From an uncultured Acetatifactor sp. (GTDB lineage: Bacteria > Bacillota > Clostridia > Lachnospirales > Lachnospiraceae): a DNA stretch of 48,387 nucleotides. The position numbers and the translations under genes are program-made. The DNA lies in assembly GCA_910577665.1 (NCBI GenBank), contig CAJTOJ010000030.1:1-48387 (forward strand). Reading direction: 5' to 3'. The notes below the pieces were generated by a model that searched no databases, was not told the origin of the DNA, and was given only the letters and a program-made list of their open reading frames with translations. Within the stretch, counting starts at the first letter, position 1, and each line of letters opens with the position of its first letter. This document shows, one piece after another, positions 15,797 to 23,876 of this stretch.

Positions 15797-16504
15797 TCAG
15801 TCGAACCTGGCGAAGTCGTAGGAGATGTCCACTTTGCCGGTACTCACATCCTCATCCAAATAGATGGTGACATACTGCTGACCTTCGTAATCGATGATCT
15901 CTGGCGCACGGGACAGAGTTGCTGCGTCAAAAAACTCCTCATGTATCTCCATATCGCTCAAGGCCACAAACAGTCTGGGATGGATAGCGAAGTTTACGCG
16001 GAAATCCGGGCGTATTTCGCAGGCGAACAACGGCTTGGAATCCTTCGTCACCAGCGCATACTTCGTGCTTCCACAGGTGTTTAACACCTCGATGGTGTCC
16101 ATGGAAGGCGCCACTCCGCTCCCTTCCTGGATATCCAGTCCCCGATTATTCTCAAAGATCTCCCATACTGTGTTATAGCCCGCCGCAAGCTGCTTCGTGG
16201 TCACTCGTCCAGAACCGATGTTTTCTGCTGCACTCACGCCGATCTGCATGGGGAGCGTCACCTCATATTTTGCCTTCGGCGCAATATGGGGACGCTCCCA
16301 GGCAGCGGTAAGAAAATTTTTTACATTGGTCTGAATGTCCTGCTGGTAAAGCAGAAGTTGCTGTGTGGAAGCCCGGCACCTCCAGAAACATGTCCCCATG
16401 CATAATTCAAGATCCCGGATATTACCCCTTAGGGAATAAACACACTCTTTGCATTTTACATCACAGTAATGCGTTCCCTTGACTGTTTCAATGCAGCAGA
16501 CCAA
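15797..16504 (-). CDS. Unrecognised protein, 5' end doubtful
   Basis: The only minus-strand gene for some 14 kb. From about residue 48 on (LLLYQQDIQTNVKNFLTAAW...) the 235-residue product looks like a normal soluble mixed alpha/beta protein. It has no membrane segment and ends in an acidic, strand-rich tail (VTIYLDEDV...YDFARFD). The first 45 residues are oddly rich in Cys and Arg, begin at a TTG without SD, and may be read-through of non-coding DNA. A Cys-x3-Cys-x2-Cys pattern there could instead be a metal site. In-frame ATGs occur later (MGTCFW, MQIGVS), also without a good SD. I cannot assign a family. It could be a 5'-truncated gene. Confidence 0.5.
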   Translation of the reverse strand: MVCCIETVKGTHYCDVKCKECVYSLRGNIRDLELCMGTCFWRCRASTQQLLLYQQDIQTNVKNFLTAAWERPHIAPKAKYEVTLPMQIGVSAAENIGSGRVTTKQLAAGYNTVWEIFENNRGLDIQEGSGVAPSMDTIEVLNTCGSTKYALVTKDSKPLFACEIRPDFRVNFAIHPRLFVALSDMEIHEEFFDAATLSRAPEIIDYEGQQYVTIYLDEDVSTGKVDISYDFARFD

Positions 16505-16553
16505 AGAAAAAACTAACTAACTCTCTGTAATTGAAGGTGTGCCAAAAAATGCA

Positions 16554-16582
16554 TTGCCCAAATCCTTTATTTGTAGTAAAAT
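16554..16582 (+). promoter_or_regulatory. Probable promoter of the nfeD-SPFH pair
   Basis: TTGCCC (16554-16559), 17-nt spacer, TAAAAT (16577-16582), 65 nt before the nfeD-like start. Confidence 0.45.
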
Positions 16583-16646
16583 TTACATATAATTAGAGAG
16601 ACAGAAAGAAATCTTTGCGGATGACAGGAAAAGAGGGAATGCTAAA

Positions 16647-17174
16647 ATGGACGAGATGATAATAATCTGGTTGGTGGTATTGATTGTAGCGATTGTGGTG
16701 GAAGTGGCAACCATGGGACTGACTTCCATCTGGTTTGCAGGAGGTGCACTGGTGGCTGTTCTGTCCGCAGTACTGGGACTTCCGATTTTCCTGCAGGTGT
16801 TATTGTTCTTCATGGTGTCCTTGCTGATGCTGTTTTTCACAAGGCCTGTGGCTGTGAAATATTTCAACAAAGACCGTGTGAAGACCAATGTGGAGAGTCT
16901 GGTAGGCCGTCAGGCGGTGGTGACAAGTGAGATTGACAATCTACAGGCCATTGGGCAGGTTACAGTAGGCGGCCAGGAGTGGAGCGCCAGAAGCTGTGAG
17001 GACAGGGTGCGGATCCCGGTGGGCAGTGTGGTGAACGTAGTGTCCATCAGCGGTGTGAAGCTGATTGTCCGCATGGACACACAGATGGAGAAGATTGCAC
17101 CCACACAGCCGGTGGTACCGGAACCAATGAGTGTTTCACAGATGGAGGAGCTGGAAACCCGGCAGGGAGAATGA
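16647..17174 (+). CDS. NfeD-like membrane protein (short form)
   Basis: This 175-residue protein has two or three closely packed membrane segments (residues 4-65) followed by a cytoplasmic OB-fold domain with LVGRQAVVTSEI and GQVTVGGQEWSARS, the signature of the NfeD C-terminal domain. It lacks the N-terminal ClpP-like protease domain of long NfeD proteins. Short NfeD proteins are nearly always encoded beside SPFH/stomatin proteins, as here, and are thought to work with them in membrane microdomain organisation or quality control. RBS GAGGG lies about 9 nt upstream. Proline- and methionine-rich residues end the chain. Confidence 0.88.
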   Translation: MDEMIIIWLVVLIVAIVVEVATMGLTSIWFAGGALVAVLSAVLGLPIFLQVLLFFMVSLLMLFFTRPVAVKYFNKDRVKTNVESLVGRQAVVTSEIDNLQAIGQVTVGGQEWSARSCEDRVRIPVGSVVNVVSISGVKLIVRMDTQMEKIAPTQPVVPEPMSVSQMEELETRQGE

Positions 17175-17276
17175 TAATCTTCTTGCTGCCATGATCTGTT
17201 TTCGGGTATGACAGCAAGTGTAGCCGGGACCATATAAAAGATTCGTACCAGAAAGCGGTACAGAAAGAGGTGGAAG

Positions 17277-18194
17277 ATGTTTTACTTACTGATTGCACTG
17301 GTCATATTGGCACTGGTAATTCTGGTGTCCTGTTTCAAAATCGTTCCCCAGGCACAGGCTTATGTGATTGAGCGTCTGGGTGCTTACCAGGGAACCTGGT
17401 CTGTGGGATTCCATGTGAAAGTCCCTTTCCTGGATAAGGTGGCCAGAAGGGTGAATCTGAAAGAACAGGTGGCTGATTTCCCGCCCCAACCTGTGATTAC
17501 CAAGGACAATGTTACCATGCGGATTGACACGGTAGTGTTTTACCAGATCACGGATCCGAAGCTGTTCACCTACGGTGTGGAGAATCCCATGATGGCCATT
17601 GAGAACCTGACAGCTACCACCCTTCGTAACATTATCGGTGACCTGGAATTGGATCAGACACTGACCAGCCGTGAGACCATCAATACCAAGATGCGTGCAG
17701 CACTGGACATTGCCACGGATCCCTGGGGTATCAAGGTGAACCGGGTGGAGCTGAAGAATATCATTCCTCCTGCAGAGATCCAGAATGCCATGGAGAAACA
17801 GATGAAGGCTGAACGTGAGAGACGTGAGGCAGTGACCCGTGCAGAAGGAGAGAAGAAGGCCAAGATCCTGGAGGCAGAGGGTGCCAAGGAATCTGCCATC
17901 CTGCGTGCTGAGGCTGACAAGCAGTCCGCTATTCTCCGCGCAGAGGCCGAGAAGGAAAAGATGATCCGGGAGGCAGAAGGTGAAGCGGAAGCCATCCTAA
18001 AGGTGCAGCAGGCCAATGCCGATGGTATCCGGATGCTGAGGGAAGCAGGAGCCGATGAGGCTGTGCTGAAGATCAAGAGTCTGGAGGCATTCGAGAAGGT
18101 TGCGGATGGTAAAGCCAACACCATTCTCCTGCCCGCAGAACTACAGGGGATTGCAAGCCTGGCTGCCACATGGAAGGAGACAGTCCGCAACTAA
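17277..18194 (+). CDS. SPFH/Band 7 (stomatin-like, slipin) membrane protein
   Basis: The 305-residue product starts with one membrane segment (about 2-20), continues with the Band 7 domain (about 25-180; IVPQAQAYVIERLGAY at its start, DLELDQTLTSRETINTKMRAALD in the middle) and then a long coiled coil with repeats of the type EAEGAKESAILRAEADK. Such proteins form large membrane-bound rings and associate with proteases or NfeD partners. With the upstream nfeD-like gene (102 nt away) it makes the classic NfeD-slipin unit. The RBS is AGAGGTGG, and a strong terminator follows. QmcA and HflC are related families, but the neighbour favours slipin. Confidence 0.92.
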   Translation: MFYLLIALVILALVILVSCFKIVPQAQAYVIERLGAYQGTWSVGFHVKVPFLDKVARRVNLKEQVADFPPQPVITKDNVTMRIDTVVFYQITDPKLFTYGVENPMMAIENLTATTLRNIIGDLELDQTLTSRETINTKMRAALDIATDPWGIKVNRVELKNIIPPAEIQNAMEKQMKAERERREAVTRAEGEKKAKILEAEGAKESAILRAEADKQSAILRAEAEKEKMIREAEGEAEAILKVQQANADGIRMLREAGADEAVLKIKSLEAFEKVADGKANTILLPAELQGIASLAATWKETVRN

Positions 18195-18251
18195 TGGAAT
18201 ACAGTAGTGCCGTGTAAGCCACTGGCAGGCAGGACAAGGCAGATGCATGAG

Positions 18252-18283
18252 AAGCCGGTTCCCAAAGGGGAGCCGGCTTTTTT
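18252..18283 (+). terminator. Terminator of the nfeD-SPFH operon
   Basis: AAGCCGG (18252-18258) pairs with CCGGCTT (18273-18279), followed by a T-run to 18283. The T-run is also the outer part of the inverted repeat that follows. Confidence 0.85.
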
Positions 18284-18325
18284 GTATCATAGGAAAGTTT
18301 TTCGGGCTTCCTATGATACAAAAAA
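18278..18325. repeat. Perfect 18-bp inverted repeat
   Basis: TTTTTTGTATCATAGGAA (18278-18295) and TTCCTATGATACAAAAAA (18308-18325) are exact complements around a 12-nt centre. It lies between the SPFH terminator and the recombinase gene. A further 9-bp hairpin, AGAATCTGC/GCAGATTCT, sits at 18392-18414. No T-run follows either stem. Confidence 0.75.
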
Positions 18326-18493
18326 CCCTCCAGGCAGGATCAAATTGTGGCAGAGAGGAATTATACCGCTGAGGGGAACCGCCGCAGGCGGAGAATCTGC
18401 CAAAAGCAGATTCTGATTTATGTATTTGTACAGAAAAAGGATCGTAGAAAGTGACAAAGCAGATAGCATAAGAGCAGATACCAGGAGGAAAGT

Positions 18494-19141
18494 ATGGGTA
18501 ACAGATATGGTTATGTCCGTGTAAGTACGAAGGAACAGAATGAAGACAGACAGATCCTGGCACTGGGTGAGAGCAGGGTACCGGTGCAGAATCTGTTTGT
18601 GGATAAGCAGTCGGGGAGGGATTTTGACCGTCCCATGTATCATAAGCTACTACAGCGATTGGAAGCAGACGATGTGCTATACATCAAAAGCATAGACCGG
18701 CTGGGCAGGAATTATGAAGAAATCCTGGAGCAGTGGCGCATTGTGACAAAAGAGAAGAGGGCAGATATTGTGGTGCTTGATATGCCTTTGCTGGATACCA
18801 GAAAAGGAAAAGATTTGATGGGAGCATTTATAAGCGACATTGTATTACAGATATTGTCTTTCGTGGCGGAAAATGAACATAAAAATATCAAGCGCAGGCA
18901 GCAGGAGGGGATAGAAGCAGCCAGGATCCGGGGAGTGAAGTTTGGGAGACCTGTGAAGTCCCTGCCAGATGATTTTGGTGAAATATGCTGTAGGCATGCA
19001 TTGGGGGAGCTGTCTGCAAAGGAAGCAGCCAGACGATGCAACATATCCACCGCCACATTTTATAGAAAAAGGAAGAGCTATTCCTGCCTTGTTACTTGTG
19101 GAAAAGGAAAAAAGGAAGAAGGAAAGGGAAAGCACAGATAA
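18494..19141 (+). CDS. Small serine recombinase (resolvase/invertase family)
   Basis: This 215-residue protein cuts and rejoins DNA through a serine nucleophile. The N-terminal catalytic domain begins YGYVRVSTKEQN with Ser11 as the expected nucleophile; IDRLGRNYEEI and the long E-helix region ending in RRQQEGIEAARIRGVKFGRP follow. A C-terminal helix-turn-helix is visible (LSAKEAARRCNISTATFYRKRK). The tail is Lys/Gly-rich and slightly longer than in Hin/Tn3-type enzymes. RBS AGGAGG lies about 5 nt upstream. No transposase or phage gene accompanies it, so it is either a mobile-element leftover or a resident DNA-inversion enzyme. Confidence 0.88.
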   Translation: MGNRYGYVRVSTKEQNEDRQILALGESRVPVQNLFVDKQSGRDFDRPMYHKLLQRLEADDVLYIKSIDRLGRNYEEILEQWRIVTKEKRADIVVLDMPLLDTRKGKDLMGAFISDIVLQILSFVAENEHKNIKRRQQEGIEAARIRGVKFGRPVKSLPDDFGEICCRHALGELSAKEAARRCNISTATFYRKRKSYSCLVTCGKGKKEEGKGKHR

Positions 19142-19152
19142 CATCAAGTGTC

Positions 19153-19348
19153 TCAAAAAGTGTACTTTTTGAAAAAAGGTAACAACTGGTGGGTTCCTGT
19201 TCAAAAAGATACAAATTATAACATTTCCTGCCTATTCTAGCATAAATCCGAGAAAAAGGCAATATTTCCAATATATTTTTTCGGGATATGACATATATGG
19301 ACAAAAACACACAAATATCCTCCCCGGCTCAAAAAGTACACTTTGTTG
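19153..19348. repeat. Three TCAAAAAG-type motifs, one a 9+2+9 palindrome
   Basis: TCAAAAAGTGTACTTTTTGA (19153-19172) is a near-perfect palindrome. TCAAAAAGATAC occurs at 19201-19212 and TCAAAAAGTACACTTTGTTG at 19329-19348. They fill the 248-bp gap between the recombinase and the zinc-ribbon operon, and could be protein-binding sites (the recombinase or a regulator of the operon). The first could also act as a weak terminator. Confidence 0.45.
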
Positions 19349-19389
19349 TATTTCCACAGTTCAATGGACAAGTATGAGGAGGCCGGGAC

Positions 19390-19824
19390 ATGAAATTCTT
19401 AAACAGCACAAAGGAACCAACAGAAATGGAACGTGTAATGGAGAACATTGCACAGGTGGAAAAGGAGATCCAGCAGAGGATCTTCCAGCTTGGGCAGATG
19501 TACTATGAGAACAACAAGAACCAGAATACAGGAGATCCCCAGTATGCCGGGATAGTGGATCTGGTCAACAAGCTGGACCTGAACAGGCAGGGGTATTACA
19601 AGAACAAGCTGCGCCTGGAAGGCCAGATGATGTGTGAGAACTGTGGTTCTGTGATTCCCTTTGGAAGTATGTACTGCAATGTCTGCGGAAAGAAGGCTGA
19701 TGAGAAACAGGCTGACAGCGGGGAAGCAGTGGGACAGACATTTTCCCGGAAGTGTAAAAAATGCGGTGCTGAATTAGGTACGGACAGCTTGTTCTGCATG
19801 TCTTGTGGAACGAAGATAGAATAA
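19390..19824 (+). CDS. Coiled-coil protein with two zinc ribbons
   Basis: The 144-residue product opens with a helical, probably coiled-coil half (about 12-78: MERVMENIAQVEKEIQQRIFQLGQMYYENN). Two zinc ribbons follow, with Cys at 82/85/96/99 and 122/125/136/139, each C-x2-C-x10-C-x2-C. It has no membrane segment or signal and should be cytoplasmic. It is the first gene of the zinc-ribbon/ABC cluster; the next start is about 20 nt downstream, so the two are very likely cotranscribed. RBS GAGGAGG lies 8 nt before ATG. Function is unknown; the ribbons suggest a protein- or RNA-binding adaptor. The shared finger geometry with the membrane proteins downstream suggests a common partner. Confidence 0.8.
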   Translation: MKFLNSTKEPTEMERVMENIAQVEKEIQQRIFQLGQMYYENNKNQNTGDPQYAGIVDLVNKLDLNRQGYYKNKLRLEGQMMCENCGSVIPFGSMYCNVCGKKADEKQADSGEAVGQTFSRKCKKCGAELGTDSLFCMSCGTKIE

Positions 19825-19844
19825 TAGGTGAGGGGATAAGGGAA

Positions 19845-21914
19845 ATGTTTTGCAAAAATTGTGGAAATGACCTAAAAGACGGGGCAGCATTCTGCCCGAA
19901 ATGTGGAACCCCTGTAAACGCAGGAGACACCACAGGGAAGGAAAAGAGCGTTACAGGGGGAACAACGGAGGGAAATAACAGAAATAGCGGCAGTGCCCCG
20001 TTCATCACTTCCATAGCGGACATGGAATTCGGCGCGGCCCCCCGGAAATCCGGGAATACTTCTGCGGCAGGCGGAGAAAAGAATGGAAAGAGTAGTGGGA
20101 ATGCGGCGATCCGGCAGGCGGCAGGCTTCTTGACAGGCAAACTGGGCACTATAGCGGACCATGCAACTGCCGTTCTGGGAAAGTTACAGGGCTTTTCCGT
20201 AGGTGGGAAGAAGATTGTACTGTCGCAGAATCTTTTGATCCTGGCGGCAGCCGTGGTCCTGGTACTCGTCATTGGCATTGCAAATGGCGCCCGTATCAGC
20301 AACTTCTTCCACCGGACATTCTCTTCTCCGGAGAAGTACTACCAGTATGTGGAGAAGAAAGCCGTAAAAGAGCTGTCCGGGAATCTTGCAGAATGGTATG
20401 TGGAAGGGCTTGACATGCTGAACTTCTATGACAGACGCGTGGAAGGGAAGCTTACGGTAGAGCTGGGAAAGGAAGGCGAGGAATTCCTGGGGCTTCTGGG
20501 ACTTGTGGGACTGGACATGTCCTGGCTGAAAAGCGCCGGTATCAGCGGTGGAATGTCAGTGAAAAATGGTCGGGTCAGCATGGATATGGCAGCTGTCTTG
20601 AATAAGAACAACATATTGTCAGGGAATATGCTTGTGGATATGGATTCGGAGAGTGTGTATGTCCAGATTCCGGAGATCAATAAAAAATATCTGGGATTTG
20701 ATCTGGAAGAGATGGGGCAACAGGTTGACCCAGAGGAATGGGCAGATATGCAGTCCATAAACAGGCAGCTTATGGAGGCCATGCCCAATAAGGCGAAGTT
20801 CCAGAAACTTTTGACACGGTATTTCAATCTGGCGCTTGGATGTGTGGAAGACGTGAAAAAGAGCAGTACGACTTTAAAGGTGGAAGGGATACAGGTCAAA
20901 TGTACGGAACTGAAGGTGACCATAGACGCAGATACCATGCAGGATATGATGAGGGTAGTCCTGGAGAAGATGCTGGCTGACAAGGATATCAAAACCATTC
21001 TGACAGAAGTGGTGCGGGCCGGGGAAGGTATCAATGGAGATATGGATCCCATGGATGCCTATGAGGAATTCCAGGAATCTGTTGAGGAGATGCTGGAGGA
21101 TCTGGATCGATATGGCGTGGATATGGATAAAATTGTCATGAAGGTCTATGTGAATGGCAAGGGAGAAATCATAGGCAGGAAACTGGATGTGGAGGGCACT
21201 TCCATAAGCATCCTCATGCCCCAGAAAGGAAGTAAGTTCGGCTATGAACTGTCCTGCAAGCCTCGTTACGGGGGAGATATCAAACTGTCCGGCAGTGGAA
21301 GAAGAAGTGGTGATACCATAAGCGGCGATTTCCAGCTTAGGTACAACGGAGCATCCCTGCTGGATGTATCGGTGAAGAAGCTTAACCTGAAGAAACTGAA
21401 ACAGGGCAGACCCGATGGCAGGCTGGAAATACAACTTGCTTCTAAAATTGGCGAGCTGGGGAGATATATACCAGGGCTGTCTGTCCTGGAGGATATGGCA
21501 CTGACAGCGGATATGAAATCTTCCAAAGGATCCTACCAGTGCACACTGGGCATCACCTATGATGAAGAAAAAGTGGGCAGCATAGGTGCTTCCATTCAGA
21601 CAGGAAAAGGTTCCAAGGCATCTGTTCCTAAGGGAAAAAGCGTAGTCCTGGTGGAAGATACGGATGATTTCCTGGAATGGACGGAGGGCATTGATCTGAG
21701 GGGAATGACAAAAGCCCTGGAAAAGGCAGATGCGCCGGATGAAATCGTAGAGGCCCTGGAGGAGGCTGATGAATTGCTGGAAGACCTGGATGATCTGGAT
21801 AGCATTGGCATTCCCAGCCTGTGGGGGATCTGGAGTCTGTTCGGCATGCATGAGACTTATATGGATATAAATATATTGGATATGGATGCAGCTGCGCCAG
21901 CCGAAGCCTGGTAG
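19845..21914 (+). CDS. Zinc-ribbon membrane protein with a large external domain
   Basis: This 689-residue protein starts MFCKNCGNDL, a zinc ribbon with Cys 3/6/17/20. A Gly/Ser/Asn-rich linker leads to one membrane segment (about 128-147, LLILAAAVVLVLVIGIANGA), then about 540 residues predicted outside the cell. That part is rich in beta-strand repeats of the type found in lipoprotein-like or LolA-like folds (GKLTVELGKEGEEF, GDIKLSGSGRRSGDTISGDFQLRYNG) and ends in acidic helices (EIVEALEEADELLEDLDDLDS). Topology with Cys residues inside follows the positive-inside rule. ATG 19845 is chosen because the ribbon begins there; the frame is open to 19803. I recognise no named family beyond the ribbon. 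It may capture or chaperone a substrate for the ABC transporter encoded next. Confidence 0.82.
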   Translation: MFCKNCGNDLKDGAAFCPKCGTPVNAGDTTGKEKSVTGGTTEGNNRNSGSAPFITSIADMEFGAAPRKSGNTSAAGGEKNGKSSGNAAIRQAAGFLTGKLGTIADHATAVLGKLQGFSVGGKKIVLSQNLLILAAAVVLVLVIGIANGARISNFFHRTFSSPEKYYQYVEKKAVKELSGNLAEWYVEGLDMLNFYDRRVEGKLTVELGKEGEEFLGLLGLVGLDMSWLKSAGISGGMSVKNGRVSMDMAAVLNKNNILSGNMLVDMDSESVYVQIPEINKKYLGFDLEEMGQQVDPEEWADMQSINRQLMEAMPNKAKFQKLLTRYFNLALGCVEDVKKSSTTLKVEGIQVKCTELKVTIDADTMQDMMRVVLEKMLADKDIKTILTEVVRAGEGINGDMDPMDAYEEFQESVEEMLEDLDRYGVDMDKIVMKVYVNGKGEIIGRKLDVEGTSISILMPQKGSKFGYELSCKPRYGGDIKLSGSGRRSGDTISGDFQLRYNGASLLDVSVKKLNLKKLKQGRPDGRLEIQLASKIGELGRYIPGLSVLEDMALTADMKSSKGSYQCTLGITYDEEKVGSIGASIQTGKGSKASVPKGKSVVLVEDTDDFLEWTEGIDLRGMTKALEKADAPDEIVEALEEADELLEDLDDLDSIGIPSLWGIWSLFGMHETYMDINILDMDAAAPAEAW

Positions 21915-21921
21915 GCTTCGG
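21901..21921 (+). other. Hairpin over the stop codon
   Basis: CCGAAGCC (21901-21908) and GGCTTCGG (21914-21921) form a perfect 8-bp stem whose loop and arm contain the TAG stop of the 689-residue gene. There is no T-run, so it is not a terminator. It could stabilise or separate segments of the operon mRNA. Confidence 0.5.
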
Positions 21922-21961
21922 ACAGCTGAAGATGCAGCAGAAAACAGGGGAAAGCCATTTT

Positions 21962-22630
21962 ATGGAGATAGAACTGACAGGATTGTATAAATCCTATAAA
22001 CGGAAACAGGTATTGGACAAGGTATCCCTGACAGCCAATCCAGGAGACTGTGTGGGCATTCTGGGTGGTAATGGCTGTGGAAAATCCACACTGCTCTCCA
22101 TACTGGCGGGTGTGCAGAAGGCAGATGCAGGATCCTTCCTCTATCAGAGGGAGGATCTGCTGCGCAATGGGAAACTAAGAAGTGAGGTACTGGGCTATGT
22201 GCCTCAGGGGAATCCACTGATGGAGGAGCTGAATGCCTGGGACAACCTGCGTCTGTGGTACGATGGAGGTGCCATACGCCGGGAACTGGAAGGTGGTGTG
22301 CTGGAGATGCTGGGAATCGGCGCATTTCTCAAGACGCCTGTCCACAAGATGTCCGGGGGGATGAAGAAACGCCTGTCCATTGGGTGTGCTGTGATGGCGA
22401 ATCCGAAGATTTTACTGCTGGATGAACCTTCCGCAGCCCTGGATATAATCTGCAAAGAGCATATATACCAATATCTTGCAGGGTATAAGGCACAGGGCGG
22501 AACCATTTTCCTGGCCACCCATGATATCCAGGAACTGGAATTGTGTGACCAGTGCTATATTCTGAAAGAGGGACGGCTTATGCCCTACTCCTATGACGGG
22601 GATATCCACCGCCTGGCAGGTGAACTGTAA
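21962..22630 (+). CDS. ABC transporter ATP-binding protein
   Basis: A 222-residue ABC ATPase that should power the two membrane proteins encoded directly downstream. Walker A is GGNGCGKST (about 36-44), the Q-loop lies near YVPQGNPLMEEL, the ABC signature is MSGGMKKR, Walker B is ILLLDEPSAALD, and the switch His is in LATHD. The type resembles the ABC-2/CcmA-like exporters. The chosen ATG 21962 has GGGGAAA upstream; an in-frame ATG at 21932 would add ten residues. The stop codon abuts the start of the first permease, so coupling is tight. The substrate is unknown. Confidence 0.92.
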   Translation: MEIELTGLYKSYKRKQVLDKVSLTANPGDCVGILGGNGCGKSTLLSILAGVQKADAGSFLYQREDLLRNGKLRSEVLGYVPQGNPLMEELNAWDNLRLWYDGGAIRRELEGGVLEMLGIGAFLKTPVHKMSGGMKKRLSIGCAVMANPKILLLDEPSAALDIICKEHIYQYLAGYKAQGGTIFLATHDIQELELCDQCYILKEGRLMPYSYDGDIHRLAGEL

Positions 22631-23872
22631 ATGAAAAAGGGATATGCATATTTTTGTGTACAAATGAAACGGGGACGTAAAGTACTTCCCAGACATCTGC
22701 TGGTGAACCTGCTGGTATGTGTCTGTATGGGGGTGCTTGCATTTCTTTTCCTGGAGAGAGGTATCCTGTCGGAGGGCAGACAGAAGTACAGGATCGGCAT
22801 CGTGGGAAATGTGACAGATACCTACCTGGGATTTGGTATATCGGCCCTGCAGTCCCTGGATGATTCCCGCTATGTGATTGATCTGGTGGAGATGTCCGGG
22901 AAGGAGGCGGAGCAGGCATTCCACAGGGGAGAACTGAATGGAATCGCCTATGTGCCGGACGGTCTGGTGGCAGCAGTGGAAAGTGGTGCCAATGACAAGC
23001 CGATCACCTATGTGGTGTCAGAGGGACAGAAAGGAATTGCCAGTATCGTCATGCAGGAGATTGTGGATGTGGCTTCTGACCTGGTGACCCGCTCCCAGAG
23101 CGCCATATTTGCCATGCAGGAGATCCTGGTGGCCCATGACAGAAGAGACATTCTGCTAAAGGCCACGGAAGACTTGAACTTATACCTAATTGAACTGGTG
23201 CTGTCCAGAAGTGGCTTGTGTGAGGTGGAAGAGCTGGGCATGGCAGATGGCCTGTCTGTTATTACATATTATCTTGGAAGCATCCTGCTCCTGTTTCTGC
23301 TGTTGTGTGGTATCAACAACTGCCTCCTGTTCACCAGGAGAGCCAGGGAGTTGCCGGGGTTCCTGGCAGCAAAAGGCATCGGGTGCCTGGGACAGACCAT
23401 GGGGGAGTATCTGGCCTATGTGTTTCTTCTGGGAATCTGCCTTCTGGAGGTACTGGGACTGCTGGCCCTGGCAATGGGAAATGGAGCATTTTCTGTGCCA
23501 GAATGGCACTACCAGGAGACAGAGGCTCTCTGGAGGTTTGGCATGAGTATGTTGCCGGTAGCAGCTATGTTCGGAGCCATGCAATTTCTGTTGTATGAAC
23601 TGGTAGAGGGGGTTGTGGGCAGTATGCTCCTGCAGTTTGTGTGTGGGATCAGTATGGGGTACTTGTCAGGTTTTTTTTACCCTCAGGGTTTCTTCCCGGA
23701 TACCATACAGCACATCGGCAGGCTTCTGCCCACAGGGGTTGCACTGGGATATACACATAGCAGTCTGCTGGGGGAATTCTCCTGGGCGGCAACCGGGGGT
23801 GTGGTTCTCTACGGGGCAGCATTCCTGGCACTGGCTGTGGCAGCCAGAAGCTACAGGATACGGAGGGGATAG
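22631..23872 (+). CDS. ABC-2 type transporter permease, first subunit
   Basis: The 413-residue product has the ABC-2 exporter layout: one N-terminal membrane segment (about 24-43), an external domain of about 170 residues (RIGIVGNVTDTYLGFGISAL...), and five or six clustered segments from about 215 on (ITYYLGSILLLFLLLCGINNCLLF onward). This resembles YhgE/Pip-like and LinM-like ABC-2 permeases. Its ATG directly follows the ATPase stop codon, with AGGTGA within the end of that gene as SD. A second, related permease follows 4 nt later, so the transporter is probably a heterodimer. The direction is most likely export, and the cargo is unknown. Confidence 0.85.
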   Translation: MKKGYAYFCVQMKRGRKVLPRHLLVNLLVCVCMGVLAFLFLERGILSEGRQKYRIGIVGNVTDTYLGFGISALQSLDDSRYVIDLVEMSGKEAEQAFHRGELNGIAYVPDGLVAAVESGANDKPITYVVSEGQKGIASIVMQEIVDVASDLVTRSQSAIFAMQEILVAHDRRDILLKATEDLNLYLIELVLSRSGLCEVEELGMADGLSVITYYLGSILLLFLLLCGINNCLLFTRRARELPGFLAAKGIGCLGQTMGEYLAYVFLLGICLLEVLGLLALAMGNGAFSVPEWHYQETEALWRFGMSMLPVAAMFGAMQFLLYELVEGVVGSMLLQFVCGISMGYLSGFFYPQGFFPDTIQHIGRLLPTGVALGYTHSSLLGEFSWAATGGVVLYGAAFLALAVAARSYRIRRG

Positions 23873-23876
23873 CCAT

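Noticed and set aside
23613..23876. 88-residue N-terminal extension of the second ABC-2 permease
   Set aside because: It overlaps the first permease in another frame; ATG 23877 has a good SD and begins a typical membrane anchor.
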